Shown here: piece after piece, positions 1-8,525 of the stretch
Layout of the letters: each line of letters opens with the position of its first letter
Numbering within the stretch: the first letter of the stretch is position 1
Assembly (NCBI RefSeq): GCF_013912375.1
Contig: NZ_JACETV010000005.1
Coordinates: 310,001 to 374,000, forward strand
Source of the DNA: Emticicia sp. BO119
Lineage (GTDB): Bacteria; Bacteroidota; Bacteroidia; Cytophagales; Spirosomataceae
Length of the DNA stretch: 64,000 nt
Direction: 5' to 3'
Made by a program: the position numbers and the translations under genes
The notes under the pieces: generated by a model
What the model was told of the DNA's origin: nothing
The model's database searches: none
What the model saw: only the letters and a program-made list of their open reading frames with translations

Positions 1-1
1 T

Positions 2-100
2 TTGAAAAATCTTTTTGGAGAGGAGGCGACACTTGATATTGCAAGCAATACACCTGATAATGGCATTACGGTTACCATCATTTTACCTCTTTTGAAATGA
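2..100 (+). CDS. Sensor histidine kinase, C-terminal fragment
   Basis: Only the last 32 codons lie in the window; the frame enters at base 2 and stops at 98-100. The end (GEEATLDIAS, then NGITVTIILP before LLK) looks like the final strands of a HATPase_c ATP-binding domain in a LytS/YpdA-type kinase, where a G-x-T-V-x-I-x-LP ending is usual. The stop codon overlaps the start of the LytTR regulator as ATGA, so the two are translationally coupled and almost certainly form a two-component pair. The upstream sensor domain is not visible. Confidence 0.7.
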   Translation: MKNLFGEEATLDIASNTPDNGITVTIILPLLK

Positions 101-852
101 CCTACAAAGTTCTGATAGCCGACGATGAATCAATAGCCAGAGACATTCTGCAAAAACAATTGCAGGAGTATCCGCAGATTGAAGTAGTGGCTGTTTGCAA
201 AAATGGTAAAGAGGCTTTTGATTCTATTGAAAAGCATCAACCTGATTTGGTTTTCTTAGATATTCAGATGCCGGAACTAAACGGCATTGACCTGGCCAAA
301 AGCCTGAATACTGAAAAACTACCGGTCATTATTTTTGTGACCGCTTTTGATAACTATGCCCTGCAAGCCTTTGAAGCCAATGCTATTGATTATCTGCTGA
401 AACCTTTTGATAAAGAGCGTTTCGACAAGACGTTTCAGAAAGCATTGAAGCAATTGCAATTAACGAATAAAGAAGATTTAACGAACGTTTTTGATAAATA
501 CAGCCAGTTTTTTCAACAATTTTCGCAACCTGCTTATCCTGAAATTGTTACGGTAAAAGATGGTGGACGTATCCAATTACTAAAAACCGCTGATCTGATG
601 TATATTGAAGCTGAGGGGAATTATATATCCTTGCAGACCGAAAAATCGAAGCACTTGCTCTATGAAACATTGACGAGTTTTGAGCAGAAACTCAATCCCA
701 AGACTTTTGTTCGTATTCACCGCTCTACTATTGTTAATATTAATTTTATTAAAGAAATACAATCTCATTTCAACGGAGATTATTCAGTATTACTGAAAAA
801 CACCAAAGTCCTGCGTATGAGCCGGAATTATAAGGAGAATCTGATTCATTGA
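97..852 (+). CDS. LytTR family two-component response regulator
   Basis: A 251-residue cytoplasmic response regulator. Residues 3-120 form a CheY-like receiver: acidic pair D9/D10, phospho-acceptor D55 in the FLDIQMPELNG motif, T82 in VTAFD and K102 in LLKPFD. Residues about 150-250 are a LytTR DNA-binding domain, with the typical DLMYIEAEGNYISL and FVRIHRSTIVN segments. LytTR regulators bind short direct repeats upstream of targets, often cell-envelope genes. The start overlaps the kinase stop by ATGA, which fixes both the start and the partner. Targets cannot be read from the sequence. Confidence 0.93.
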   Translation: MTYKVLIADDESIARDILQKQLQEYPQIEVVAVCKNGKEAFDSIEKHQPDLVFLDIQMPELNGIDLAKSLNTEKLPVIIFVTAFDNYALQAFEANAIDYLLKPFDKERFDKTFQKALKQLQLTNKEDLTNVFDKYSQFFQQFSQPAYPEIVTVKDGGRIQLLKTADLMYIEAEGNYISLQTEKSKHLLYETLTSFEQKLNPKTFVRIHRSTIVNINFIKEIQSHFNGDYSVLLKNTKVLRMSRNYKENLIH

Positions 853-861
853 ATTATTCCT

Positions 862-981
862 GTCTTGAACTTTGATTTCACTGATTAAATCAAATGACAA
901 TCAATTATTGGAGTCATTATTAAATCACAATAATCAGGTAAATCAGTTAAAACGGTCCGCCGTCGCGGCAAAGTTCAAGAC
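862..981. repeat. Interspersed palindromic repeat, family A copy 1
   Basis: The ends are a perfect 12-bp inverted repeat: GTCTTGAACTTT at 862-873 and AAAGTTCAAGAC at 970-981. The interior is AT-rich and contains further ATCA/TGAT-rich complementary segments. The right end carries a GC-rich insert (CGGTCCGCCGTCGCGGC) that recurs in copy 3 (9591-9729). It lies between the LytTR gene and the dioxygenase gene and has no coding capacity. Confidence 0.8.
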
Positions 982-1109
982 GAAATTTTACTAAAAAATC
1001 TGTATGTAATACTTGAAATAAGGGTAGATGATAGAGTTTAAGGCTTTATCATTCGGTTAGTTTTTTGTTTAATCTTTATTTCAATTGTTCATTTTTAAAC
1101 ATTTACCAC

Positions 1110-1706
1110 ATGAAAAAGTTAGTTCTATTGCTTCTATTACCCTTAGGGCTTTCTGCCCAGAAACAAGTAGGCGGCTCCTGTGAATGCTGCGAAGCTATTT
1201 ATCAGCGCATGCCCGCAACCCTCTCATGGGAAACCCGGATTTCAGATAAAGACGAAGAAGGAGAACCTATGGAGATTACAGGCATTATCTATCAGAAAGA
1301 CGGGAAAACCCCTGCCCCAAATGTGATTCTGTATGTGTATCATACCGATGCCAAAGGCAATTATTCGAGAGGTACAGGCGATGCCTGTGCCAAACGTCAT
1401 GGGAAACTCCGTGGCTGGATGCAAACTGATCATATGGGCCGATACAAGTTTGTCAGTATCAGACCTGCCTCCTACCCCAATGCTACTATTCCGGCACATA
1501 TTCACCCAACTATTAAAGAGCCAAACAAAAATGAATACTATATTGATGAATATCGCTTTGAGGGAGATAGATTTTTAACTAAAGAAGAAATTGCCAGAGA
1601 CGAAAATCGTGGGGGTAGCGGCCTCATTAAACTTATCAAAAATGATAAAGGCATCTGGATTGGGAAGCGAGACATTATTCTTGGGAAGAATATTCCGAAT
1701 TATTAA
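1110..1706 (+). CDS. Exported intradiol ring-cleavage dioxygenase-like protein
   Basis: Start taken at the ATG at 1110, because MKKLVLLLLLPLGLSAQ is a clean signal peptide; an upstream start adds only an unlikely leader. The 198-residue product matches the dioxygenase_C fold of catechol 1,2- and protocatechuate 3,4-dioxygenases, which use Fe(III) held by two Tyr and two His. Candidate ligands are visible: a Tyr in ILYVYHTDAKGNYS, Tyr in GRYKF, and both His in PAHIHP. Such short secreted members are common in Bacteroidota and their substrate is usually unknown. The ECCEA cysteine pair near the mature N-terminus may form a disulphide. Single gene, converging on the Rdx gene. Confidence 0.82.
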   Translation: MKKLVLLLLLPLGLSAQKQVGGSCECCEAIYQRMPATLSWETRISDKDEEGEPMEITGIIYQKDGKTPAPNVILYVYHTDAKGNYSRGTGDACAKRHGKLRGWMQTDHMGRYKFVSIRPASYPNATIPAHIHPTIKEPNKNEYYIDEYRFEGDRFLTKEEIARDENRGGSGLIKLIKNDKGIWIGKRDIILGKNIPNY

Positions 1707-1709
1707 AAA

Positions 1710-1746
1710 AATTTGTGGCGCGAACTTCCGGTTCGCGCCACAAATT
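1710..1746 (-). terminator. Hairpin terminator between convergent genes
   Basis: A perfect 16-bp stem (AATTTGTGGCGCGAAC, 1710-1725, with its complement at 1731-1746) closes a 5-nt loop. On the minus strand it is followed by a run of T, so it suits termination of the Rdx/dehydrogenase transcript. The plus side has no T-run but may still use the hairpin. Confidence 0.7.
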
Positions 1747-1747
1747 A

Positions 1748-2026
1748 TCATTTCCTGTCACTATGCCCCAGAGATTTTTCAGGTGCAATAAGGTCTCTCA
1801 CAAGTTGTTTCAATTCTTTGATTTCAGGGAAATGTCCTTCACGCTTACGGTCAAATATGACCTCCTCATTCAACAATACCTGAAACCTCCCGGCTATTTC
1901 GCTGGGGCGCAGGCTAACTTCTCCTAACTCCTCTTCAAAGGTTGTCAGTAATTCCTGCGCCATCCATGCCGAGCGCATCAGCCAATGACATTTGGGGCAA
2001 TATTCTAAAGTAATTTTTGGTTTCAT
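1748..2026 (-). CDS. SelT/SelW/SelH (Rdx) family thioredoxin-like protein
   Basis: A 92-residue cytoplasmic protein with the Rdx signature: an N-terminal beta strand followed by the CxxC redox site (C10-P-K-C13 in LEYCPKCHW), and a later GRFQVLLNEEVIFDRK segment. In selenoprotein W homologues one position is selenocysteine; here both are cysteine, so no recoding is needed. The family is thought to act in thiol redox reactions. It lies 45 bp after the large dehydrogenase-like gene on the same strand and may be co-transcribed with it. The last 20 residues are a variable charged tail. Confidence 0.85.
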   Translation of the reverse strand: MKPKITLEYCPKCHWLMRSAWMAQELLTTFEEELGEVSLRPSEIAGRFQVLLNEEVIFDRKREGHFPEIKELKQLVRDLIAPEKSLGHSDRK

Positions 2027-2071
2027 AGTATTCTACCATGCCACTTGTCATACTGTGGCATGGGTAGGCTT

Positions 2072-5000
2072 TTATTTCTTCAATGTCGACAAATATTCAA
2101 CTAAATCTACAAATTCCTGTTTCTGTAATGGAAATTTAGGCATTAATGATTCTTTTAATGCTTCCTGCGAGGCTATTTCTGAACGCTTGTAAGTAGTAGG
2201 AGTAGCCGTACCGAGGGCTTTGACAGTAATTTCATTTTCGGTTTTTGTCAGAATCATACAATCTACTTCTGTACCATTTTTCAATTTTACCTTAAAGCCT
2301 TCAAAGCCAAAACTAATCCCCTGGCTTGGGTTCATGATAGCCGTATATAAAGCCTCTTTTGATAGTTTGCTCCCGATTTCTGACAACGCCGGGCCGAAAT
2401 TCACCCCTTCACCTTTACCTAAATGGCAGGTTGCACAATACATTTTAAATACCTCATGCCCTTTATTGGCATCGCCTGTCAGTTTTATCAAATCGCTCAC
2501 ACTCCCCACAGACTTATCGACATCTGCGCCAAACATCTTCATGGCTTCTGTGCGAATATCACCATGCCATGTGCCTAACAACAATTTTTTAGCAATAGGC
2601 ATTACTTCTTCCGGCACTTTTTTCGCCTTTACCAGTTCCCACAAAATCTCCTCGCTATTCCAGCCATTCATTGCTTGCATAGCCCTTTCGCGTACTGGCA
2701 GACTCAGGCTTTTATTATTGAATAAACTTATCAGATAATCAGTTACAGGCTTATCATCAACACTGCCATACATATTAATTGCTTTTAATACTACCTGTTC
2801 GTCTTTGTTTCTGGTGAGTTTCTGAAATTCTCCGATACCATTAATTCTTATTTGTGTTCTGGCAGCTTCACCTCCGTAAATACTGTCGGTCATTGCCATA
2901 TTCACCAATCGTGGCGACTGGTCTTTTAACTGATAACGCTTTACAAGATCAAGGTAATCTGCCGGATTCTGGATACCCTCCAGTACTTTTGGTAACAGGC
3001 TGGCATATAACGGGTCTTTTTTTGCACTTTCGATATCCAGGTGTTTAAACACTAAAGTCTTAATATCAGCAGGTGCATTTCCACCGTCCAGCATACTAAA
3101 CAATACCTTGGTTTTATCAGGGCTTGTCTGGAAATCAAAAGCACGGAAATACCGTAGCTTGTCGCTACCGGTTGCAGTTTTAGATAATTCTGCCAGACGA
3201 AAAACATTATCAGTTGAACGGCTTCTCCAGACTATATCTTTCGAGCTATTATCTACTTTCCATTTATCGCCTATGCGGGCTATATACTTAGCAAAAAAAG
3301 AATCCCATTGATTATCAGCAGCAATACCTAAAGTCTCCAGATACCAGCGGTCTTTCCCATCATACTGTGTCGCCAAGGTTGTCCAGATATCAGCCGCTTC
3401 CGGGCTTGTATTATGGCGAAGTGCTAAAAGAACTTCTCTCCGGATTTGTGGAGAAGGGTCTTCTGATAATTTCTTCAATAGCGCAATATCTGCCATTTTC
3501 AACTCACGAGCCAGGCGGATACCTGTTATCCTGATGTCTTCGTCTTTGTCAGCCAGGGCCGCATCAATGTATTTTTTCTCTTCACCTTTGATATTCCCTA
3601 ACAGCCAAAGGGCTCTTGCCCGCATTCGAGAGTTATCTGATTCCCACAAGTCAACTAAAGCATCTTCGGCTTTTTTCTGCCAGCCGTTGAGTTTTGTCCA
3701 TGCCAGATAACGTACTGCTAAATTCGGATTCTGCAAGGCTTTTACACAGCCCTCTGGTGTTTCAAAATCAAAGGTTGGCACTGAATAATCTTCACCTCTT
3801 GGTGCAATTCTATAAATACGACCACGTAAACTATCACCCATTGCGTGGCCACCTACACCCGGGTCATACCAATCAGCTACGAAAACAGAACCATCTGGTG
3901 CCATTGCGACATCTGACGGGCGAAACCATTGGTCTCTCTTTGAGCCATCAAGAATATTGTTAATGGTAGCTTTAAATCCTGCACCGTCTTTTTCTGCGGC
4001 ATAAGAGCGCACAATATTAGGGCCTGCATCGCAGTGAATCACCTGATTGCGGTATTTTTCAGGCAATAGATCGCCTTCATATACGATCATACCTGTAGGC
4101 GAACCGGCACCAGTTTGCAGAAGGTTAGGCATTACCCCCGGGTCGTTCAGATGCCAATGGCGTAGTGGTATTTCGCTTTCCCAGTTGGTGCGACGTTCCT
4201 GCCAGCTTGCACCTGTCATTTCATCTTTAAATCCATAGTTACCGAAATCTACCACGTAGTTAATCCGTACACCCTTGTTCCCGTCATCGTCGTTATCCGA
4301 CTGCCACATTCTACCATATGAATCAACGGCTACTTCATAGTTATTTCTGAAATTCTGTCCTAAAATCTCAACATCTGAGCCATCAGGGTTGCATCTGAAA
4401 ACCTTTCCTTGTCTGTATGCGGAGAATGGTCTTCCTAAATCATCTTTCAGTTCAACACCATTTTTATCATGCAAGGTTTGTACTTCATTACCTGCATTGA
4501 AATACAATTTTCCGTCGGGCCCGAAGCTGAAAGCATGAATTGCATGGTCATGCTGATTTCCGGTCAGATTCGTAAACAGCAAATCTTTTTTGTCTGCTTT
4601 ATCGTCACCGTTCTCGTCGGTAAATACAAAGACATTAGGGCTACATGAAACAATCACCTTATTGCCCAAAACCGAAATACCCAAAGCAGAGTTAATCTCT
4701 TCGCCCTGGTAAAACACGGTGGTTTTATCTGCTTTCCCATCTTTATCTGTATCTTCCAATATCAGAATCCTGTCTCCTTTCTTGTTATAGGGGTTCTGCG
4801 GATTCAGTTTATTACGGTAATTATACCCCTCACAAATCCAGACTCTTCCCTTGGCATCAATATCCATATTGGTAGGGTTCATCATCATTGGTTCAGAAGC
4901 AAACAAGGTTACCTCCAAATCAGGATCGGCTAATTGTACACCATCAAGGGCATGTTCAACCTTACGTTTGTCTTCGTCTGTCAGTTTCGCATACTCCTCA

Positions 5001-5080
5001 TCAGGCAGCGTTGCAGGAGCTTGTTTACAGGCACTTGCCAGCAATAAAACGGAGAGAGAAAAAATGATTGATTTTTTCAT
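2072..5080 (-). CDS. PVC-type membrane-bound dehydrogenase-like lipoprotein with HEAT repeats and c-type haem domain
   Basis: 1002 residues. The N-terminus is a lipoprotein signal with a LLLASAC lipobox, so the protein is lipid-anchored. Residues about 50-430 form a beta-propeller of the Piru_Ver_Nterm type (putative membrane-bound dehydrogenase, related to glucose/sorbosone dehydrogenases), with DKDGKAD and DENGDDKAD calcium-loop-like segments. The middle is HEAT-like helical repeats (REVLLALRHN, RARALWLLGN). The C-terminus carries one covalent haem site, CATCH at 882-886, in a c-type cytochrome domain with a possible distal Met in MNPS. This order is typical of the family. It probably oxidises a sugar or alcohol and passes electrons to the haem; the substrate is unknown. 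Confidence 0.9.
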   Translation of the reverse strand: MKKSIIFSLSVLLLASACKQAPATLPDEEYAKLTDEDKRKVEHALDGVQLADPDLEVTLFASEPMMMNPTNMDIDAKGRVWICEGYNYRNKLNPQNPYNKKGDRILILEDTDKDGKADKTTVFYQGEEINSALGISVLGNKVIVSCSPNVFVFTDENGDDKADKKDLLFTNLTGNQHDHAIHAFSFGPDGKLYFNAGNEVQTLHDKNGVELKDDLGRPFSAYRQGKVFRCNPDGSDVEILGQNFRNNYEVAVDSYGRMWQSDNDDDGNKGVRINYVVDFGNYGFKDEMTGASWQERRTNWESEIPLRHWHLNDPGVMPNLLQTGAGSPTGMIVYEGDLLPEKYRNQVIHCDAGPNIVRSYAAEKDGAGFKATINNILDGSKRDQWFRPSDVAMAPDGSVFVADWYDPGVGGHAMGDSLRGRIYRIAPRGEDYSVPTFDFETPEGCVKALQNPNLAVRYLAWTKLNGWQKKAEDALVDLWESDNSRMRARALWLLGNIKGEEKKYIDAALADKDEDIRITGIRLARELKMADIALLKKLSEDPSPQIRREVLLALRHNTSPEAADIWTTLATQYDGKDRWYLETLGIAADNQWDSFFAKYIARIGDKWKVDNSSKDIVWRSRSTDNVFRLAELSKTATGSDKLRYFRAFDFQTSPDKTKVLFSMLDGGNAPADIKTLVFKHLDIESAKKDPLYASLLPKVLEGIQNPADYLDLVKRYQLKDQSPRLVNMAMTDSIYGGEAARTQIRINGIGEFQKLTRNKDEQVVLKAINMYGSVDDKPVTDYLISLFNNKSLSLPVRERAMQAMNGWNSEEILWELVKAKKVPEEVMPIAKKLLLGTWHGDIRTEAMKMFGADVDKSVGSVSDLIKLTGDANKGHEVFKMYCATCHLGKGEGVNFGPALSEIGSKLSKEALYTAIMNPSQGISFGFEGFKVKLKNGTEVDCMILTKTENEITVKALGTATPTTYKRSEIASQEALKESLMPKFPLQKQEFVDLVEYLSTLKK

Positions 5081-5165
5081 TGTAAATGATTGTCGTTATA
5101 GGCTTTGAATAGATAGGCTAAAATTATAGAATAAGTGTTGATTCGACAAATAAAATATTCACTAC

Positions 5166-6347
5166 TCAGTTTTTCAGCGAAACCACTCCTTTTTCTACAC
5201 CTAAGCCCAGTATATGTTTCGCTCTCAGATAACGGTTGGCATTACCGGCATCATAATTTGCACTTGTGGCATCAAAACTACTGACTCTTACCATTCCTGA
5301 CGAATGAATAAACTCATTATTACCCAGCCACATACCTACATGTACCACTCTTTCGGGTTTCTCGGGGGTAGCTTTTTCACCAAAGAACAATAAATCGCCT
5401 ACTTTCAGGTTTTCAAAGGCTACATCTTCACCAACAAAAGCCTGCTGAGAGGCATCTCTTGGCAACAGAATACCATTGGTCTGGTACACCATACGCATAT
5501 AACCACTACAATCAACCCCTTTCCACGAAGTACCACCCCATAAGTATGGCAAGCCAATCATACGGAAAGCCGTTTTTGTCAGAGCTTCTGGACTTGGTGT
5601 GGTCATTTGCTTCCAATCCTGGTATGAAATAGCCTCTCTTTTGGGGATAAATCCTTTTCTGGCATCCGGATATGCTACTTCATAGAAATCGGTTAAAGTA
5701 TCTTTTACCACAAATAAATCGCCCCAGGTAAGGTCAGAAACTGTTTGTGTGTTTTCGTCAGCACTGGTATAAGCAAAACCAAATGGCCTGGCAAACATAA
5801 GTTTCATCTGACTCTGATAAGTATCAATTTCGGCTTTAAGTTTGCGTTTAATTGTACTTCCGTCTACCCAGCCTATATAATGGTCAGGGGTTTGTACCAG
5901 ATACCAGTTCCGATCTTTTTCCAGTACTTTCAGGCTTGTGCCCAACAATGCCTGCGTGGCCAACTCAGCCGATTCTCTGGGCATACTACGAATATTGGCT
6001 ACCGATACATTTACCAGAGCAAAGATTTTGCCTTCTAATTCTTCTTCATCTGGCAGCACTCTGATTTCTTCGGGTATCGCGTAGCCACTGGTATGCAAAC
6101 GATTTAATAATTCTTTTTTGGCTAACGGAAGATTGGTTTTACCAACTAATAGATTGCTGTCTAATGCTATCTGAAAAACAGTTGTCCGTTTATCAGGTGC
6201 ATATTTTTTCTTCACCTGCTCAATAATTGCCTGAACAGTAGGGTGAGTGGCAGGTATCTGATTTATCTGGGCAAAAAGCGTGTTGCTGAGACCAATCAAT
6301 ACAAATAATACATAAAGTTTAGTGCGCGTGTTTAGGGGATAATACAT
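5166..6347 (-). CDS. Secreted NlpC/P60 cell-wall hydrolase with SH3 domains
   Basis: 393 residues with an N-terminal signal peptide ending near LFAQ. Residues about 105-240 contain two bacterial SH3-like segments (VANIRSMPRES; then FVVKDTLTDFYEVAYPD), which usually bind peptidoglycan. Residues about 255-385 are the NlpC/P60 cysteine peptidase: catalytic C280 in GVDCSG, H336 in HVGMWLG and H348 in FIHSSG. Enzymes of this build cut peptide stems such as gamma-D-Glu-diamino acid bonds. The gene sits 11 bp after thiL and shares its promoter; the pairing looks positional rather than functional. Confidence 0.92.
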   Translation of the reverse strand: MYYPLNTRTKLYVLFVLIGLSNTLFAQINQIPATHPTVQAIIEQVKKKYAPDKRTTVFQIALDSNLLVGKTNLPLAKKELLNRLHTSGYAIPEEIRVLPDEEELEGKIFALVNVSVANIRSMPRESAELATQALLGTSLKVLEKDRNWYLVQTPDHYIGWVDGSTIKRKLKAEIDTYQSQMKLMFARPFGFAYTSADENTQTVSDLTWGDLFVVKDTLTDFYEVAYPDARKGFIPKREAISYQDWKQMTTPSPEALTKTAFRMIGLPYLWGGTSWKGVDCSGYMRMVYQTNGILLPRDASQQAFVGEDVAFENLKVGDLLFFGEKATPEKPERVVHVGMWLGNNEFIHSSGMVRVSSFDATSANYDAGNANRYLRAKHILGLGVEKGVVSLKN

Positions 6348-6358
6348 TGGGTATATAA

Positions 6359-7381
6359 CTATTGTAAATGATTCCAGCCTTGGGCTTTAATGCCTGCCTT
6401 TGCTCCACTTTTCAATACAAGTTCTAAGTCCTTGTCTTCTGTCATATAACCGATAGGCGTAATGTCTGACAGGTTTTTTATCTTATCAAAATCAGTCTGT
6501 TTTACAGTAAACAATAGCTGATAATCTTCTCCGCCATTCAATGCGGCAGTGATAGGACTTATATTAAATTCAGAAGCTGTAAGCATCGTAATGTCTTCAA
6601 TTGGCAGTTTATCTTCAAAAATCAAGGCACCTACCCCTGACTGGGTACTCAAATGAATAATTTCAGAAGCCAAACCGTCAGAAATATCAATCATAGAAGT
6701 TGGTACCACCCCTGCTTCTGCTAACTCATGCACAATATCGGCTCTTGCTTCCGGTTTTAGCTGCTTGCCTACCAGAAAAGATTTTTCTTCCAGATCAGGC
6801 TGCATATTCGGGTTAGCTATATATTCCTGCTTCTCTCTTTCCAGAATCTGCAAACCAAAATACGCCGCACCTAAATCTCCTGTTACGCAGAGTATATCAT
6901 TAGCTTTAGCACCATTTCTATAGGCAATTTTGTCTTTATCTACTACACCTGTTGCAGTGATTGAGATTACCAGGCCTGATCTTGAAGCAGAGGTGTCTCC
7001 ACCTATCAAGTCTACCTTATAATCTTCACAAGCAAATTTAATTCCTTCATAAATTTCATCAACGGCTTCTACTGATATTCTGTTGCTTAAGCCAATACTT
7101 ACCGTAATCTGCTTTGCAATGCCATTCATTGCGGCAATATCAGATATATTTACCGCTACAGCTTTGTACCCCAGATGACGAAGCGGGGTATAAGAAAGGT
7201 CAAAATGAATCCCTTCTAACAACATATCTGTCGATACCAACAAATATTGATTGCCTATATCAATCACCGCGGCATCATCACCAATACCCGTGATAGTCTC
7301 AGGATTTCTTGTGGTAAATTTTGATTTTATCCTGTCAATTAAGCCAAACTCTCCTAAGGTGTTCAGTTCTGTTCTTTCCAT
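6359..7381 (-). CDS. thiL: Thiamine-monophosphate kinase
   Basis: 340 residues, the usual ThiL length. ThiL phosphorylates thiamine monophosphate to the cofactor thiamine diphosphate in the cytoplasm. Family motifs are in order: GIGDDAAVI near residue 33, STDMLLEGIHF, KAVAVNISDIAAMNG, a GGDTSAS segment, VTGDLGAAYFGL, MIDISDGLASE and LNGGEDYQLLF. The Asp-rich loops bind Mg-ATP. It is the first gene of a transcript that continues into the NlpC/P60 gene. The start ATG is supported by a TATCTTTG promoter box about 30 bp upstream. Confidence 0.95.
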   Translation of the reverse strand: MERTELNTLGEFGLIDRIKSKFTTRNPETITGIGDDAAVIDIGNQYLLVSTDMLLEGIHFDLSYTPLRHLGYKAVAVNISDIAAMNGIAKQITVSIGLSNRISVEAVDEIYEGIKFACEDYKVDLIGGDTSASRSGLVISITATGVVDKDKIAYRNGAKANDILCVTGDLGAAYFGLQILEREKQEYIANPNMQPDLEEKSFLVGKQLKPEARADIVHELAEAGVVPTSMIDISDGLASEIIHLSTQSGVGALIFEDKLPIEDITMLTASEFNISPITAALNGGEDYQLLFTVKQTDFDKIKNLSDITPIGYMTEDKDLELVLKSGAKAGIKAQGWNHLQ

Positions 7382-7411
7382 ACAACTTCTCAGCTAATTT
7401 CTGTTTTTCTG

Positions 7412-7419
7412 CAAAGATA
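7412..7419 (-). promoter_or_regulatory. Bacteroidota -7 box for thiL
   Basis: On the minus strand this reads TATCTTTG, an exact match to the Bacteroidota TAnnTTTG consensus, 30 bp upstream of the thiL ATG. It lies directly after the T-run of the preceding gene's terminator. No clear -33 TTG is visible, so the call rests on the -7 box. Confidence 0.5.
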
Positions 7420-7422
7420 CAT

Positions 7423-7450
7423 AAAAAAAGGTGGACTTTTCAGCCCACCT
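7423..7450 (-). terminator. Intrinsic terminator of the lipoprotein gene
   Basis: On the minus strand a GGTGGGCT/AGTCCACC hairpin is followed by seven T (7423-7429). It lies about 20 bp after the stop codon at 7472 and just before the thiL promoter. Confidence 0.8.
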
Positions 7451-7471
7451 CTGTCTCAATGCCCTGTTACC

Positions 7472-7909
7472 TTATTGAATAGTTAAGGTATATATATTTG
7501 TAGTACCACCTGTTTTCTGACTTGGCGTAGTACGGGTCAATATCAATTGTGTATCGGTAATTGAATCAATGTTGAACTCAATTGTTCCACCAGTACCTGT
7601 TGGGGCCGGGCTCAGGTTTTTCAGAACTAATTTTGTATCTCCAACTAATTCGTACTGGCCAGAAAAGGTATTACCATCAAATTCTACCAATGTAGCTGAT
7701 GGGGCAGTTAATAATCTTAACTGAAAACTTGAATAACCCGGTTTAGTATTACTTGCCGCTCCTTTGGTATATACAATTGCACTACCCTCTTTTACAGTAT
7801 TGGCAATCCAGTTCTTTTTAATTTTTTCCGACACAGGCACAACTTTATCTTTTCCGCAAGAAAAGATAAAAAAACTACAAGCAAACAATAGAATGGCAAC
7901 CTTTTTCAT
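7472..7909 (-). CDS. Lipoprotein, lipocalin-like
   Basis: 145 residues. The N-terminus is a lipoprotein signal (FFIFSC lipobox, C18 as the lipidated residue). The mature part is predicted mostly beta strand: a KIKKNWIANTV opening of the kind seen in Bacteroidota lipocalin-like lipoproteins, a FDGNTFSGQYEL hairpin, and repeated alternating strands ending in YTLTIQ. No catalytic motif is visible and the ligand is unknown. It is a single gene with its own downstream terminator and sits upstream of thiL. Confidence 0.7.
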   Translation of the reverse strand: MKKVAILLFACSFFIFSCGKDKVVPVSEKIKKNWIANTVKEGSAIVYTKGAASNTKPGYSSFQLRLLTAPSATLVEFDGNTFSGQYELVGDTKLVLKNLSPAPTGTGGTIEFNIDSITDTQLILTRTTPSQKTGGTTNIYTLTIQ

Positions 7910-8106
7910 AGAATGTTATTTTTTGAATATGTTCGTTCAAGCTTTTTTAGCAACATCATCGCTGTATATTCTCAATACCCGACAAATATGGCTTAAATAT
8001 AAACTAAAAAAAAATTTCTCTGATAATATTGACGTAATTTTTGAGTAATAGGTTGTAATAATAAAATAGCAAATTATGATTTGAAACGAATTAATGTTTA
8101 TTTTCA

Positions 8107-8138
8107 TTGCCTGCATTCATAAATCTTTACGACCTTTG
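8107..8138 (+). promoter_or_regulatory. Bacteroidota promoter for the b5-like gene
   Basis: A TTG at 8107-8109 (-33) and GACCTTTG at 8131-8138 (near TAnnTTTG, -7) are 21 bp apart. Transcription would start near 8145, so translation cannot begin at the longer TTG at 8107; this supports a near-leaderless TTG start at 8152. Confidence 0.5.
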
Positions 8139-8151
8139 CAAAAAAATCCAA

Positions 8152-8379
8152 TTGAAAGAATACACCCGAAATCAGCTGGCACTGCGCAACGGGCAGGACA
8201 AGGAAGAAATCTGGATAGCCTATCAGTCGATTATCTATGATGTAACGCATTCGAGATTATGGCGGAACGGCAAACACTATGAACACTGGGCGGGACAGGA
8301 TCTGACTGACGAGCTAAAAGATGCCCCGCACACTGTCAGTGTACTTGAAAGGTTTAAAGTTATTGGGAGATTGATTTAG
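8152..8379 (+). CDS. Cytochrome b5-like haem/steroid-binding domain protein
   Basis: A single-domain protein of 75 residues from TTG at 8152 (or 90 from TTG at 8107). It carries the cytochrome b5-like core: EEIWIAYQSIIYDVTHS, then the haem/steroid-binding loop RLWRNGKHYEHWAGQDLT, and a helical end ELKDAPHTVSVLERFKVIG. Short stand-alone versions occur in many Bacteroidota and Firmicutes. It is cytoplasmic, with no signal peptide. Whether it binds haem is uncertain; the His in GKHYEHWAG and in DAPHTV are the candidate ligands. No operon partner. Confidence 0.8.
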   Translation: MKEYTRNQLALRNGQDKEEIWIAYQSIIYDVTHSRLWRNGKHYEHWAGQDLTDELKDAPHTVSVLERFKVIGRLI

Positions 8380-8390
8380 GAATTGTCTCT

Positions 8391-8513
8391 GTCCTGAACT
8401 GTGATTGAGTTGACTTAATGATTTCGCTGAGAAATTAAATCAAATAATCATTGCTCATCCATGCAATTGCAAATCATAGCCATCGGGTAAATCCGTTTAA
8501 TCGAAGTTCAAGA
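8391..8513. repeat. Interspersed palindromic repeat, family A copy 2 (degenerate)
   Basis: The left end GTCCTGAACTGTGATT (8391-8406) and the right end AATCGAAGTTCAAGA (8499-8513) are imperfect inverted repeats matching the family ends. The interior again has a GATTTCGCTGA / AATCA-rich arrangement. This is the most diverged copy and lies between two small plus-strand genes. Confidence 0.6.
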
Positions 8514-8525
8514 AATTTTTCACTT

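Noticed and set aside
1065-1109. Upstream start for the intradiol dioxygenase-like protein
   Set aside because: Would put 15 residues in front of an otherwise perfect signal peptide.
2220-2738. 172-codon plus-strand frame
   Set aside because: Antisense to the haem-containing dehydrogenase gene; low-complexity Ser/Leu composition.
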